Below are positions 13,201-28,200 of a DNA stretch of 64,000 bases, in pieces. Both the position numbers and the translations under genes were made by a program. The stretch comes from Apostichopus californicus. Lineage: Eukaryota > Echinodermata > Holothuroidea > Aspidochirotida > Stichopodidae. A model generated the notes under the pieces. It was not told where the DNA came from. It searched no databases and saw nothing but the letters and a program-made list of their open reading frames with translations. The stretch spans positions 1-64,000 of the forward strand of contig JAIPMN010000250.1 in the NCBI GenBank assembly GCA_020650975.1. Reading direction: 5' to 3'. Within the stretch, counting starts at the first letter, position 1; every line of letters begins with the position of its first letter.

Positions 13201-16200
13201 AGCTATTTGTAGGCCCAGCTGTTGTAGGCCTGCGGCAAACCCAAGGCACTTACAAAATCCAAGGTGAGACAAAATGATAAATATTTATCAGCTTTCAGAC
13301 ATGTTGACAAAGTGGTTTGATTATTCAAGCGTTACCCCTTTCATATACTACGGTACAAGAACAGACACTTGGCAAGCAGGCAGCTTTAAAATGTAGAGAA
13401 TGTTTTTGAACGACATGCTATATTCAAATGGCCCATTCCATGCCCCTCTTCCCTGTTTCTCCTCTCCTCCCCCTCGCCCCCTGCCCCCAACTAAGTACCA
13501 ATCTGCTCGTTTATGGATTTTTTTTGTTTCTAAAAAGACCACAAGAACTCATTTGGCAGGTGCATTGCAATTAGAAACTGATTGCCAAAGAAATGGAATA
13601 TTTAGTATAAATTTAAAATGAAATAAATTGTTAGGTATTCAGAGCTCCATATCCCACTGATTTCTTGACAAGAGCTAATTTGCTAATTAGCTAATTAGTG
13701 CTAATGATACTGTGTAGTGGGAGGCAAACAAAAGCCATGTACAAGCAAACCAAACACCATTGATTGGTATTTTCGCTTTCTGTTCTCAGTTTACAACTTA
13801 GGCTAAACCTTTTAGTGGTAAGTAGTTAGTAAGTTTAAAAAACAATAAATAGAGCTTTTATATCTTCAAGTCCAGTTGCCGTAACATCACCATAAAGTAT
13901 GTTTTTATTGCACCATGGATTGTATAAGATATTAAATCAGATTACACTTTAGAACAGGTCTATGAGAAAAACCTAATGCATTACTCGCATGATAATCTAA
14001 ATGGCACTGCAGTTTAAAGGGCATTTAATGTATTTATGTGCACTATGCTACTTTACAGACATTTGATGAGGAAGGGGTGGGGGATTAAGGTAGGGATGGG
14101 TGGATTAAGGAAGGGATGGGGGGGGGGAGGAGGGAACATGCACAAAAAAATTAAATTAACTAGCAAACGATGAAAACTTTGAGGATATTTTTAATCTGTT
14201 TTGTATAGATAGTATTGTATAGATAGTATTAAGAAACATTGGTTCAGCACATTATGCAGGGCTGACATCCAAATTTGATGAAACCAATTAATTTTTTTTT
14301 TACTTTGGGAATGTTAACATTGGGAAGTAAGAGAGAAAGCAGGCGAGGACCTCAGAATGGGTCAGTAGTTTTGCAGTGCTACCTGTTGACAAACTTTGTA
14401 GGCTCTGTAGATTGGGGATGTGACTAAACCCTAGGTGTGCCATTTTGTAGTGGAGACAGGTCAGTGTAGTTGTTCACAAATACTCAAACCAATAAATGTT
14501 AGGGGTAAAGATTTTATTTTACTGAATAAATGCTTGAATCTGGTCTTGAAAATAAAGTGGATACCATGAGGTTAATGCTTTGTTGAATTACTGTGTGGGG
14601 GTTCCTTATTTTTTTTGGTTTGAAAAACTTGAACAAAGTCGATGCAAACGATGATGATGATGAAGGCCTTTTGTAGCCTGTAGGGAACAATATATTCCAC
14701 AAAGTGAAAACACAGAATATAACTGATAAGGTGCATCCCAGACTGATTTGTGAAATCCTGCAGTTTGTGTAGACAACCACAGGGACACTTTTGCTTCCAG
14801 GCAAGATTCCAAGTGGTTAAGGGTTTGTTTGGTACAGTGCCAACAATTTCAGGATATCCCACTTGTTAGGTGAAACTTCCAAGTGGATTCCAGGTTTGTT
14901 TTTCACAAGCTGGTATGTTGTTGTTGTTGGTAGATAGGGAGGGTACTCTGCAATGGTGCAATCACTATCAAACCTGCCTGCATTATTGCTGTTAGTTTCA
15001 TTAGGAGAGATATAGAGAGAGACCTGGGAAATGAAAGTATTGTGTGGATTGTTATTTCCTCTCTAGAATCTGAAGAGCAAAGTTCGTTTGATGTTAAACA
15101 AATGATGTTTACGATGATAATGTTGGTACCATGAAATGATGGGATGGAGTAAAGCATACAACAAAAAGACTTGGCAGTTTTCTGTGACAGGCTCGCATTG
15201 ATATATTGGTACTTAACCATTGGTATCGACCAAGTTTTGTTGACATTTGAGAAAATGCTCTCATATCAATCTGATTTTGTGATAGGAGTGTGTGAGTACT
15301 GTACCATTATCAAATATATATTTAGTATATCAACTCCTTTACCGACTAAATTAAGTTACTCAACTTTTCATGATGCTGAACTCCACCCATGTCATCAGGG
15401 TTGTGGTATGCTAGATAAAGGGAGAATACGTCATGGATGATGGCATGAAAGAAGGTTTTGCACTCCCTTGTGAGTTGTGACTTGAACATGTCAATAATTT
15501 CAAACTCCTATCTTCCTGTTTTCTGTTGTTCCAATCAATAGTTTCTTATCAAGTCAGCCTGCATATCTGTGAAAGACTGATGTCACTCATATATATAAAA
15601 TATAGATATATTTCCATGATGAAGATTACTGACTGCCTGGCACATGTTTTCCTTTACTCTCCTTAATTAAAACCAGTACTGCATCCCCAACAGTCAATCA
15701 ATGATAGGCGAGTTTATCCTGCTCAACTGTGGAAGCCACCACGTGTTTCTGTCGCTGAGAGAGCTATTGTAGCTTGGGCTGTAACAGTCCTATTACAGTA
15801 TCTACTGATATAGAGCTTAATGCAAAGGTTTGCTGAGATAGCATGCATGCATTTATAGTGTCCCTGTTAATTGTGTAATGCATCACTCCTGCAGATAATG
15901 CAGCATTTTTAAACACTGTACAGAATGTGGGGCTTTGATGTTATCACAAACTTTTTTTTTTTTTCCATCTCTTTTATTGACTCATTTGACATTTATACTA
16001 ATAGATGTTATCACAAACTGCTTTTCTTGTGAACTGTCCCTTTCAGAAAGGACCAATTTCTAATGATGTAGCTTTTATGATTCCAGCTGTATTGAATGAA
16101 TGTGTAAGGAGGTGTGATGGAAGTGCCCCCTCCCCCTCACCCCCCCCAAAAAAAAAATTGGGGGAAACCTATGGTTTCACTCTTTAATAAAATCTCAACT

Positions 16201-19200
16201 TAATTCAGATTCCTGGTTGACCAACTTACATACTATTGTTCTATATAAAAAATGTGTGTATGTAAATATGTCAAATTTGCTGAACAGTGATGAAAATGAA
16301 CTTCCTGGAGGTTCTCTCACTCTATATAGTATACATAAACACATTTATAATGGAGGATGTCCCAGTGAAGAAAATGCTTTGAATTTGGTAGAAAAATCAC
16401 GATTATTCAAGTTTCATCATGATAACAAGACCAGCATTCGTCTATTCAGCAGATTTCCGGGCTAAACTGCCAGACTCAATTGTCTGACAAAGTTAAAGTT
16501 CCCTCTTGTTTTTTGCTTGACGAAGAGGATGTAGGTAAATCAGCCTTTGTTTTCTCATCAAGAGATATGTCTTGGCACTGGCCCAAGTATCTTTAATACC
16601 TTTTGTTTAAGTTAAAGAACTTGCACGAGCTGACCTGGTTGCGATCAAAAAGCGTGTTTATGAAAATAGTTGAACAACATTTTTGTGAGAAGTATCTGAC
16701 AGTAAAATGTTTTTATGCAGAATGTTTTATACTGCGTGTTTTATACTGTATGTACATCATGTTGTGTCACTCTGCTTGAATATATTCAATCCACACAGTC
16801 AGTAATAATTGCTTACATAGTCTCGAAAAGAAATTACATTCATGCAGAAATTTGCTGCAGGAGCAGGTGCAGTAGTTAACGTACCACACACTCTAACATG
16901 TGGTGGTCTATATACTGTACAGTAAATATAACATGTAGTACTGTTGCTATACTAAGCACATGACAATCCATGTCACATGATTGGTTGTATGCGCCGCCAG
17001 CCAGTATCAAATTGTAGTTAAGAACATAGCAGCCACTCTATCGACAAAGGATTGCTATACATGAATGCGCTGAATGAATGTGCTGCAAACTCTACACACC
17101 CTAGGTGTCTTAATGGACAAGGTTAATGGTTAGGTATTCAATTGTCAATCAGGGTTTTGTACGTGGTAGGCATGAATGGGACAGAGCTTAGTGGAAAAAT
17201 GTCTGTAAATGAAAACTCATCTTATATTGATCTAAACTATGGTCTTTACTCTTTAATCTACAGTCTAACCTTATTGTGGATTCTACCTGTTGTTAAATTC
17301 CAATGTGCTTGTTTGCAATAACATAGCTTTCAACATCCAGTTATAATTTAGGGAGTGGGTTTATCTGAAGATGCAGTGATGACATGCATTTTGCACAAAT
17401 ATTATGTGCATTTGACATTTGTACATTTATACTGTGTTGAGTAGTGTCAGTACTGTGACACAAAGCTACTGTACATGCATGCCTAGGCTAGTGTCCTTGT
17501 ACACTTATTAAATTTTAGTCATTTTTCCATATTTGAAAGCTCATTAATTACTATAATTAGGTAATTACTGAGATAATTAGAAAAGCCATGCATCTTCCAG
17601 TTCGGACATCATTCAGTGAAAATGTTACCCAAGATCCTCCAAACCTGTTAGGATAGAGGAGAGCATATATATTACACTGCTTTACATTTACATACTGTAT
17701 TGACATTTTATATTGAGCCTTTGGCTGATCATGTAAATGAGTGAGATTAAGAAACAATCTCCCATTCATGGCTCTGCTGAGGTTCCCTTTTCCTGCTGGG
17801 CCTCAGAAGCTTAAAAGTTTACATCTAGGGTGAAGATTGAGTTAATTGACCTCGCTAATAATAGTAATACACAGGATACAGGAATTACAGAATCCACTTG
17901 CCACTGCCCTTTGAGCCGCAAGTGGAGTGTACCTCGTGTTTCTTTGTGATTGTCTTTGTGCTCGACTCGAAGTCGAAGAGGAGTGGTTACTAGTAGGTTT
18001 GATCTAAGAGCTGTCATGAATGAAGATAAGAACACTCCATATGTATCATAAAGTGGGAATAAATGATGGCATATATACTGCATCATGGGCATTACTTTTA
18101 ATTAGATGCAACCATAGCACATAGGTCTGATAGCAGATCCTATGGTATCTCTCTGAAATAGGGAAGCAATCTTTCTATGAAGGTTTTTGAAGAATGAACT
18201 CAAAATATGTGTACTACTTTGTATATCGGACTGCTTACCTAATAGAAGTAGTGTAGTATAGGTCTGCAGTAGGTACATAATTTATCCAGTGTAAATGTTT
18301 TTATGCGCAGGTTTTAAAGTGGTGATAAATGTAGCCTGTTTTAGATTCTTATATTGTTGGGACAGAAACTGGCTTTTACAGATTACTGTACCTAGGTAAG
18401 ACATTATATATACAGTAGTTTCAATTCTCTTTTGGTCTTTGAACATGGTTTTTAAGGAGAGTTTATCTTGTCAAAAACAGTTGGTTTCTCTTAACCAAAA
18501 ATAACCCGTCAGACTGATTCTGGACTACCACTTACTGTAAGATTTTAAGTTTTCACTTAAAATTTAAATCACATACATAGATCCCAGATGGTTCCATGAA
18601 TGACATTGGGTATTTTATTATTATTACACAATGTAGAAATGCTCATAGTAGAGTTGAATAACTCTGGAGCTTGTTTTGAGATATATTTATTTCGTTATGT
18701 ATGCATCTGGCAACAGCAGGGTCGTCCTACAAATTTGTTGATACCTTTGACAAGTAGGAACACCCAGTCTGTTCATAGCTCAAAGTGTCATATTAAAGTC
18801 ACACTTGGTATGATGAGTTGGCAAGAGACTTCTCCATAGCTTCATGATCATGTTCCATAATCAGAGGGTACCTTACATGTATTCTATTTCCCCTCATAAT
18901 ATGAAAATGGAATTTGATGGCTGACAACAGTCGGCAAACTTCATTCTTTTATTAACCTGTGTGTTTGTGTCATCCTCAAGTTTCACATCACGAGCACCGA
19001 CAGGCCACCATCAACAAGACTTGTTTGTGTTACCAGAGATAAAATGTGATGGTTAGTTTTTTTGTAGTGGAAAATGTACAGGTTATCCAATTTCCCTGCT
19101 GTGACTATTTAAGAGGCTAGATATACCTGTCAAACCCCCCCCCCCCCTCCCCTGCCTTATGTTTTATTTATTTGTGTGTGTGTGTGTATGTGTGTGTTTG

Positions 19201-22200
19201 TGCAAAGTTGTTATACACATAATTCCTACTGTACTGAACTGAAATTGGACCAGGTAAAATAGCAAGGTAGGGCATAGATATCTACACAGTACCTATTGTG
19301 TACATATTATGCTCTTTGTCTCTATATATTATACGTGTATAATATATAGAGACCTGCATGACACTGTATACAGTACATCCAAACATCTATATGTATAGCA
19401 TACATCTATAGTGTTATGAACCAAGCAGTCTATAATACTATATATATGCTCAGGGTTATGTCTCTTTGTGTATAGACACCATACTATATTTAATGTTATG
19501 AACTTGTATTAAATTGTGTGACTGGTGGAATTTAGTCAATATCATTGCTATGGACATGTTAATACTTGCATAAATTGTATAATTTCTGAAGACACTCTAC
19601 AAGTTTTTATGTATTTACAGTTTCAGTTGGTTATTCATGTAACAGGCCGGGCAGGATCTTATATTTTTAAAGTGTGGATAAAAGCCAGACCAATGGCTGT
19701 CATAATGTTTACCGTAGGAGAGATCTCATTAAGACCTCATAGCAGCTGTGAGGAATCTGGGAAAAGATCTATAAATAGAATGGAAAGTCTTTGTCTGACA
19801 CTGATAGTAACACCGAGGCTGTAGTATGCTAATGTAGTTACGTGATTCACATATATGTATACACAAATTTACAAGCTCAACTGTCTAAAAATGTTACAAA
19901 TGGACTTATTTTTAAAATGTCTGCCACTTTTAAAGGTCATCAGTATGCATACATTTGCTAGATAGTGAAATAAATAAATGATAATGCTGAAATATGCATT
20001 TTAAATATAAACAAACCAGCTGTTCTCTGTCACTCTACAAACATTCTCCTTATAGATCCTGGATGTAAATATTTGTCAAATGTGACATTTTTTTAGCTGT
20101 CATACTTTAGTAACCTGTCTCCATTTTAGTCGTATGTTTGTACTGTGTTTTCAATCTTGGTTATTAAAAACGTGCAGCTTTGTAGTTCGAACAGCCGTTT
20201 AACGGCATATTTAGTAATTTACAATGCAATTTAAATTGGATACACTTGCATAAAAGTCCGCTCATATGTTGGAAGTAAATTAAGTGGATATGGTCTTTGT
20301 CATTTCAGGCTATCAAAATGCTGGTTCAATAGTTGATATCATTGAAAGCCGGGTTAGACTTTATGAAAAAAACTTATATATGACCTGTAAAAGTGCATAG
20401 TAATGGGGCATAATATTCTGCGTTCAGTTAGATAATAATGTTTGTTACTGAGATGATATGAATGATTTGGTAAAAAATACTGCCAACCTTTAATATCATC
20501 GGATAACAGTCTTGTTATCAAATTATCAATCATATGACAAATGGTTGCTATGGTAATAGCTCTGCAAGTATGTACAGACAAGCTGTAAACTAACTGACAC
20601 ATAGATTTAATATATATGGTATGTGCAAACATTGATCTGATTCCTTCGGTTATTAATTTCAAGGGTTAACAACCTCGGAGGCTCATTTCTGTCGTGCGCA
20701 TCACTCACCATATCTGTAGCATTTATTTAAGAGAGACCTGTCGGTTGATATAGTAATGATCTTTCATAATATAAAATGTATTCGTTATTTTGCTCAATAT
20801 TTTATATTTTTCTTCTTTATCTTTTCTCCATAGAAACAAATGAAGAGATACACAAATGGAATATCGTCCAGCAGAGGAGCAAAAGTTGTTAGGATTAAGG
20901 TAAGTTACAAGTTTTGGGAAGCCATTTGAGTCAAAATGAATCTGAGCACAGGTCTGTAAAGGCAGCGTGCATGGTTTTTTGTCGGCATCAGGATGTCATG
21001 AGCTGGGTTCCATTCACAGATTAAAATATTGAATTATCAGCTTCCTGAAGGCCAGAATCGTGGAACACAAATTTTGTTAGCTGTGATCTTACAGTGCAGA
21101 TACAAACAAATTGCCTTTTGATTGGAGGTATGTAGTGGGAATTAACCTTCAATACTGATCAAAGTATTAAAGTTGTAGTCTTTAAGTCAGCCTGCCAACA
21201 GATTTTCTATTATGTATCCTTTCAACATTCAAGGTATATTTCATGAACAGAAAACAGAATGAGGAAGTTTGCAAATTTTGTTGTTAAAAAAGAAAGGGAT
21301 AAAAAGAAGCTCTTTTAGTCATTAGTTCCCTCCCCCCCCCCCCTCCTCCCACCCCCAAAGAAGACACACAAAAAAAGTGGTGGCAAGTAGTCTTTTCCCT
21401 TTATGCTAGTTTAGGCCATGTGATTCTTGGACAGGTGACATCCTGACAACTGCTTTACCGATCCCAGGCCACAAGCAGGATATACAATCAGGAGGTATCT
21501 AACTTAATTTAATTACGATACCCTGGGATGTTTCATGGAAGAGTAGAATTAACTAAGTCGCAGCCCATCTCGTTAACTTATTTTTTCTGCCCTGGTGATC
21601 CCACCGCCGTCTTTAAATCCCCAGCAATCTTTTTCCTGTGAGCGAGACATTGTTTTTGCGGGGTTGTAGAGAAACTCTCTCCCACTTTGAAAAATAAATT
21701 TATGAATTTTCGATCCAGATGAACCTGCACTTCTGTCTTCGGAAGATGGAAATCTTTCCGGCAGTCTTGGAAATTTGACGCTCATCTGCTGGTAGTCTCC
21801 GTGGTCTTGTGCATCTCGTATTTCACAGGACCGAATGAATGAATTGGGAAACACCCTGCAGAATTTTAAGACATCATTGAGAAAAAATATAGTCATTCAT
21901 GAAAACAAAAATATGGGGCCTTGCCTTGAGCTGTCATTACAAATCATCTCACATGACTTGTACTTCCTAACTGTACTCTTTGTTGATGTTGTCAGTATGT
22001 CTACTGTAAATCCTGAATCATGCTAGATGTGGAAAGGCCTCCTGGTCTCCACTGCCTCCCAAGGTGTGTGATCTATTAGAAAGGTTTAGCGTACATATTA
22101 GGTTAGCTCCACCTACTGTAGCCTCCTGTGACTTTCAACACACACAAAGCAGCATAAACATAACACATTTCTGTATTTGTTAACCTTCCTTGCCTTGGAA

Positions 22201-25200
22201 TCTTCATTATACAGTAGCTTTACCAATTAATAATGACTTTTTACATTTGAAAGAGTTCAAAGTATATGTTGATCACCCTCCTACACCCCCTCCTACCACA
22301 CATTATACAACCAATAGACTATGGAATCAAACATGCAGGATGATCGTGCATTGTATGAGGAGCACACTATCTATCATCGCAGACGTGCTCGGCATCAGCT
22401 ATTCACTTCTCCCACTGCTTAGTTACCTGTCTCCTCACAATATGTGGACTCTAATCACCCCAGATTCTCTCAAGAATCAGTCACATGTTAAACACTGCAT
22501 CCATGTCGACTGTGAGCTGTTCAACAATATTTTAATATTTAATACACAGTATTCAACAGTCCCTTTGTAGAGTGTGTAGGACTGTTAGGACATATTTCGC
22601 GTCTGGTCCCCACAAAAGGTTTTGGCCGATAACAAGAAAGAAAAAAAGGGAGGCTTGATATTAAATTAATGAGCAAGCAAGAACTTTTATGTACATGGAC
22701 GGTGTGTGTTTTGCATGCAGAAGCAGCAGCCTCGTATTAGTGTTGGAACGCTCAGAAGAATGGGCTGTTTTTTTTTTTCGAATGTGGTCCTTAAGATACA
22801 GCATAGAGCTTGTTCAAATATCATGAGTTGCCTTGACTCTTCAGAATGTAGGTTTATCATTCTTTCCCATCTCGCTCTGGCATGTGTTTGGTTTGTTGAC
22901 CTAACCACTTGAAGTCTTCTTAAATGTAAAAAAAAAGGACAGGTGCATTTAAACTCAAGGAACTCGTCTAGTTGTAAACTGGAAGAGTTTAATTGAGTCG
23001 CTTGAATTCTGGGCAAACACTGCGGTTGCGAGTGGTAGTGTAAAGCCAACATCACTTCATTGTGAAGGTCATTGTTTTAGAGCGTGATGTTTCCATTGTA
23101 TAAGAAAGTTTCATTTCTTGGTAGGGTGACCATATTTGGTCTCTTTTCTACCATATTTTGTGGCCACTTTTTGAAATTACTGATTCATATATGTTTCTCA
23201 GGATTGAACAAAATCGTCAGTTTTCTTCGATTTTTGAATTTTCTTTGCATCGCTTTGAAACAAAAAAATTGGTAAAAAGTACCAAGTTGTAAAGATAGTG
23301 ATATTCATGTCCTGTTTTGAAGGCACCATTGAAATAAAGTAAATATACACAAGCTGAGCTAGATTATGTGAGCGGAAATCCCAAAGCAGGATATTTTACA
23401 ACCTTTTACAGTCATAAAATGGTCATTTTATGATTGACTATAATAAGGCATAAGGTACTTTCCAATGTTTGATAGTTTGAAGGGTTTCCTGGTATTAATG
23501 TAGCTTGCGTCAGTACCTATAGTATATCATTTGTAATATATATGCTTATGTCAGTTTGATGTTGCAATGGGCAGAATGGAAATCCACCGCGGTCCTGTGA
23601 CTGATTTCATTATAAGGGAGTAGTAGTACTTACTGTACAGGGATTCCCGTAGTATTATGTGACGAAAGAACTCCAAGGTTAAAAACAGGAAGTGCTTCAT
23701 GGAGTAAACGTTTCCGTTATTTCTGTGGCGTGGGGCATTTCTCTGCATGCAAGATCAATAAACTGTAAGAGATAACATTTAAAGGGTCGTCTGTGCATAT
23801 GATCATCATTATACTTTGATCTCTGGTTAGGGGCCTCGTATCATCAATTAACATTTACCTAACGAGAGAGTATCTCTGCCCCTATCGTCTGCAAGGAAAC
23901 GGCTTAAATGTTTTGTTCCTTGATTATGAGGGGAAAAAAGGAGAGGTAATATAATGGCTTCTACCGTACAGACATTCTCCTGATTTTATATTAGGTTGGT
24001 CTAGTTTAAAGAGGTAACATGTTCAGTTTGTTATTTTGAGAAAATTATGGTGGCTCTTTATGATCATCGGTCCTAGGGAAACTCTACATGTAATGAAATG
24101 GAATGCAAAGCTAATTGGGGTGCAACAGTGTGTATATATGCATGTAATTTGGGCTTTAGGACTTAGTCATTTATCTGCAGTTCTATTTTACGGACTACAC
24201 TTACAGTAGGTTGTCAAAGACCTTGCTTTTTTAAGGCACTTTAGGTGTATACTCTGCCCCCTTCAGGAAGTATGAAAGTTAATTATTACAGCCCTAATAA
24301 TTTTCTGGAATGCTGTTGCTATTGGGAAGACACCTTTGATCAAGCCAGGTTTGGTTTCAGTACAGCAACTTTTGATAGGTTTCAAATTATTGTCAAAGCC
24401 GTCGTCGTAGAACAAGAATTCTATTCAGCGATATTACATACCATACTGTATGAATTGATCTGATTGAGTATGCCTCGTCGACGAAATCATCTCAAAGTTT
24501 GCATTGACACAAATATATTGAAAATTGTCATGCATGGAATCTCTACTCCCCACGGATGGATCATCCTTCACGTTAGCAACCGCCTTGTCACGTGACGTTG
24601 CATATTATTTGCGTAATATTTGTAAAGTGAATTGGTGGTACACAAACCCTCTCTGAAATTCTTGGCATATTAGTTCTGCTAATTTTGTACCCAGCGAGAT
24701 AGATGTGTTGTTGTTTCCTTCTGCTTTCCAACAGGCCCTCTGCATTCCGAGCTGCTACTTTTCCTTGAACCCAGTCCCAAACAAATATGATTTAAGGCCT
24801 TAAGGGGTATGGATATTTAATTGTTTGAATCAAAATCATTACCGAGAGGATTGAGTGATAGGTTTGTTAGTGGCTTTTGTCAGTGTGAGAGAGAAGTAGT
24901 GAATTATGAGAAACATGCCAGCAAGGGTAAGGTAGCCCCAAAGACCATGACAGACTTAATCAATTCAGTACCGTTCCTAGTTACTCTGGAGTTTCGGTTG
25001 GAAAACAAATTGGTAATTGCCACAAGCTGATCTCAAACACTTGTGTTCCAGTTTCTCAACTGGAGTTTGTTGATTCTGTTTTAGTAAAATCTAGGCTTTT
25101 ATTGCAAACCAGAATTTGGGCATGCTAATAATAATGAAAATGTTTTTTGTTACCAGGCAAAGTTGGAGAAAAAATACTGCTTTATAAGTTCATATGACAT

Positions 25201-28200
25201 ATGCTGCCATCTGCAAGGTTATTTTTGAAAGATTTTTTTCTCCATAAAAAAAGCTCTCAAATTGTTAGAAAGGGTGGGTTTTGGAATCATCAAAACTACC
25301 GTTGCGGCAAGAATTGGCAGACTGTAACTTTTACGTAAATTACATGTTAACATCCCACTAGGAGTTTGTCGAGCCAAGCAGAACTCCATAATACTCACAT
25401 TACTAGAGCACTAGTTAGACTATACTATTCCCTTGATAGCTAGCAGTATAGATATATAGCCTATGTGATGGTGATGACGTGTGTTAATGTGTGTGTGATG
25501 TCTTGGATTGTAAACATGCTCACTTCAAACATTACCAAGGTGGTGTAATTAATTTCATATTTGGTATGTGGATAATGATGGATCCACCCACAAACCTTAT
25601 CACTTTATTGTCATTGGAAGTCAACAGATGTCAGTCTGAAAAGTCTGTAACCAAAGTTAGGTATTAAAAGTAAACAGCTTGGATGAACCAGGGAGCTGCT
25701 ACTCTAACACAGCTCCCTGGATGAACATACAACTTGGTATGTACAGTATATGGATCCACCATGACCCTCAATGAGTATAAATACTCTATATTGCTGTTAT
25801 GTGTTATGTAGAGATTGACTGGGATATGAAGAAGAAGCATTCAAACATGTTTGATAGCTCTGCAGGTTACAGACTTTGACTTGTAATGTTGCACCAACTT
25901 GACAAAAGGCTCAGGTTATAAGTCATAACTGTTCACCTTAATCTAACACAGAGATCTATACACATCTGGTTACAACAGTGTGTATATTCCCAGGCTAGGA
26001 AATTTGTTGTTCTGCAAAATTTTATAGTGTAATACTGAACACTAATTTACTTCGCGCCTCGCTTACCTGTCTCCCCACAACCTCAGTACTCTCGTTCTAT
26101 TTTACCAAGAACAAACTGGTAACCTTTTAACACTGTGCACCCTCTATAGCAAACATTTGAAATTTGAATAAGATGATTGCTCGCTTTGTCTGTGTTGAAT
26201 CTTAAGTCCTATAAATACCAGACCCAAGCACTGTGTTCAGCCCCTGCGTTTGGAGTCGATTCTGTAGTGTAAACTCTGATCAGACCCTCCAAATGACTAG
26301 GATTGATGGGGGAAGTTTCAGACCCCCAAAACTCTGTTTCAAATTTGTGATGTAAACGCAAGGTCAGTGCCTTACATGTAATGATTGTACTTTGTATTTC
26401 TAAATGAAAAAAGATGGATATCACTTTGTGTATTAACATAGGTTTATGGTTATCAAGCTAAACAACAATGTAATGAATGTCTTTTCTTTCTTCTTGGCGT
26501 ATAAACTAAAGAGTTGTTTTGATCTAGAATGAAGTGCAAAGGTGAAGTATATGAACAACTCAGATTAACTGTCAAGGGTTTTATCATTTGAGAGGTGGGT
26601 CATTCCCGTCTACCCGCCAGTGTCAATATATTTACATACAAACTAGAATCAGAAAGGGAAGAATGTTTGTTTTACCTTCAAGCTAACCAAGGCAATCTAT
26701 CCTATTAATACAGGTGGTATTTGTTCGATAGAATGTAATTACGATAACAAGTGCTTGTTCTTTCTGCCAGGGTAAAAATGGTTGTTCGATAACTTCTATT
26801 GCACCTGTTTAGTTTGTGTCCTTGCCAAAGAACAATGTTTTCAAGGAAGGGTTGGGAACAAAGGCAAAGAAAAAAAGAAAAAGAAATAGCGAATGATTCT
26901 GAAACTGCACGGTTGGTTCCCTTTCCTCGTTCGATCTGTCTGCTTGCTCCACAGAATCAGTGATCAATGTAACCATTAGGATAGTTGGTTTGTCAGTCGC
27001 CGTTGCCACTCTCTTCCCTTCGTTCAGTCACAATTGAAACAGCCCTTGGTGTGGTGATTTATAAAGCCTTCCTGCAGGGCACGTTACCTGTGAGATATGT
27101 TAGTTTACCAGTTGATTTATAATACATGTGTAAACCTTCTGGCTTCTCTCCAAAAGTATACCACAACACATTTACTTACTAGCAGTGATATCCTCATATA
27201 CAGCAGTTCAGCTAACATGTGATAGTTTATCGTTATAGGACTATGCAGGCTTTCTAACCATTTGTGGATGTGTTTCGTTTTAGAGAAGGCCGCAAAGGAC
27301 AGGTTTCAAGATTTATTAATTTCCGTTTGACATGTATACACAACATGATATCATTCACTCCAAATGTTTAAATGTGGAAGAAAGCTTGTACAGTAAAAGG
27401 ATTTCTGTAATGGGCAAGGGTAATGCCTTAATTAACCTATACTGCACAGTGCATTCACTACGAAGTTTGATATTACAAATGATTTCCCGTTTACTGTTCA
27501 ACAAATAATGTGTTCATGTTACCTTTTGTAGCTGTTAGAGATACCTAAGTTCAATATTTTCAATTAAGATTGTTTTGGGGGGTTTCCATTTTGCGGGGCA
27601 AATGTATTTTTGCGCCAGTTTGTCTGGGCAAAATATTCTTGGGACCATTGAGGCACGAACTTTTATCTGGCCCAATGCTTTGGGAGGGGCCAAAAGTTAA
27701 AAGTTGCAATAACTACACAACCTTGAACTGGATTGTATCAAAACTTGGACTACCGTACATTGGTTAATAGCTGCTACATGTTGGTTTAAACATTTTAGGA
27801 TCATTTTGGCCCAAATCTTTTTGAGCCAACATTTTTCTGGACCCAATTTTGGATAGTTGCCATTTGACTCTTGTGTTAGCATTTACTTAAGTATTGGAAT
27901 GGCTGCTATGGCATCTGACCATGAATGTGAAGTTGATATCATGCATATTCAATTATTCATTAGAGATAGTCAATAGTCAATGTATCAATGAAGTTGGTAT
28001 GATGATAATATTGGGTGATGACGTATATACAACACATGTTAATTTTCCTTGAAGCAAGGAAAGATAGAGTGCCCATTGGGCTATTGTTCAATATAAGTTC
28101 CACTTTCTATATCAAGTAGAGTATCATATCCTTTGTGAACGAAATTATGACTTGCACATTTTACGACAGTGTATTGTTATTATTATAACTCATGTCTCAA

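Larger units (their letters stand above)
5628..20833 (+). other. Intron 3 (15.2 kb), no gene seen
   Basis: A long intron between a GTGAGT donor and CCATAG acceptor. It contains purine or pyrimidine tracts (7994-8033, 11665-11724), poly(A) at about 8660-8675, (CAA)n near 10769-10785, G-rich duplicated words at 14060-14140, poly(C) and (TG)n near 19135-19200, and a perfect palindrome at 19318-19353. The longest open frame (8088-8561, 157 codons from a TTG) has no recognisable motif or coding-like composition. Confidence 0.6.

Noticed and set aside
22190-22570. 126-codon frame in intron 4
   Set aside because: No domain, no Kozak ATG and no splice support; low-complexity proline stretch from C-rich sequence.
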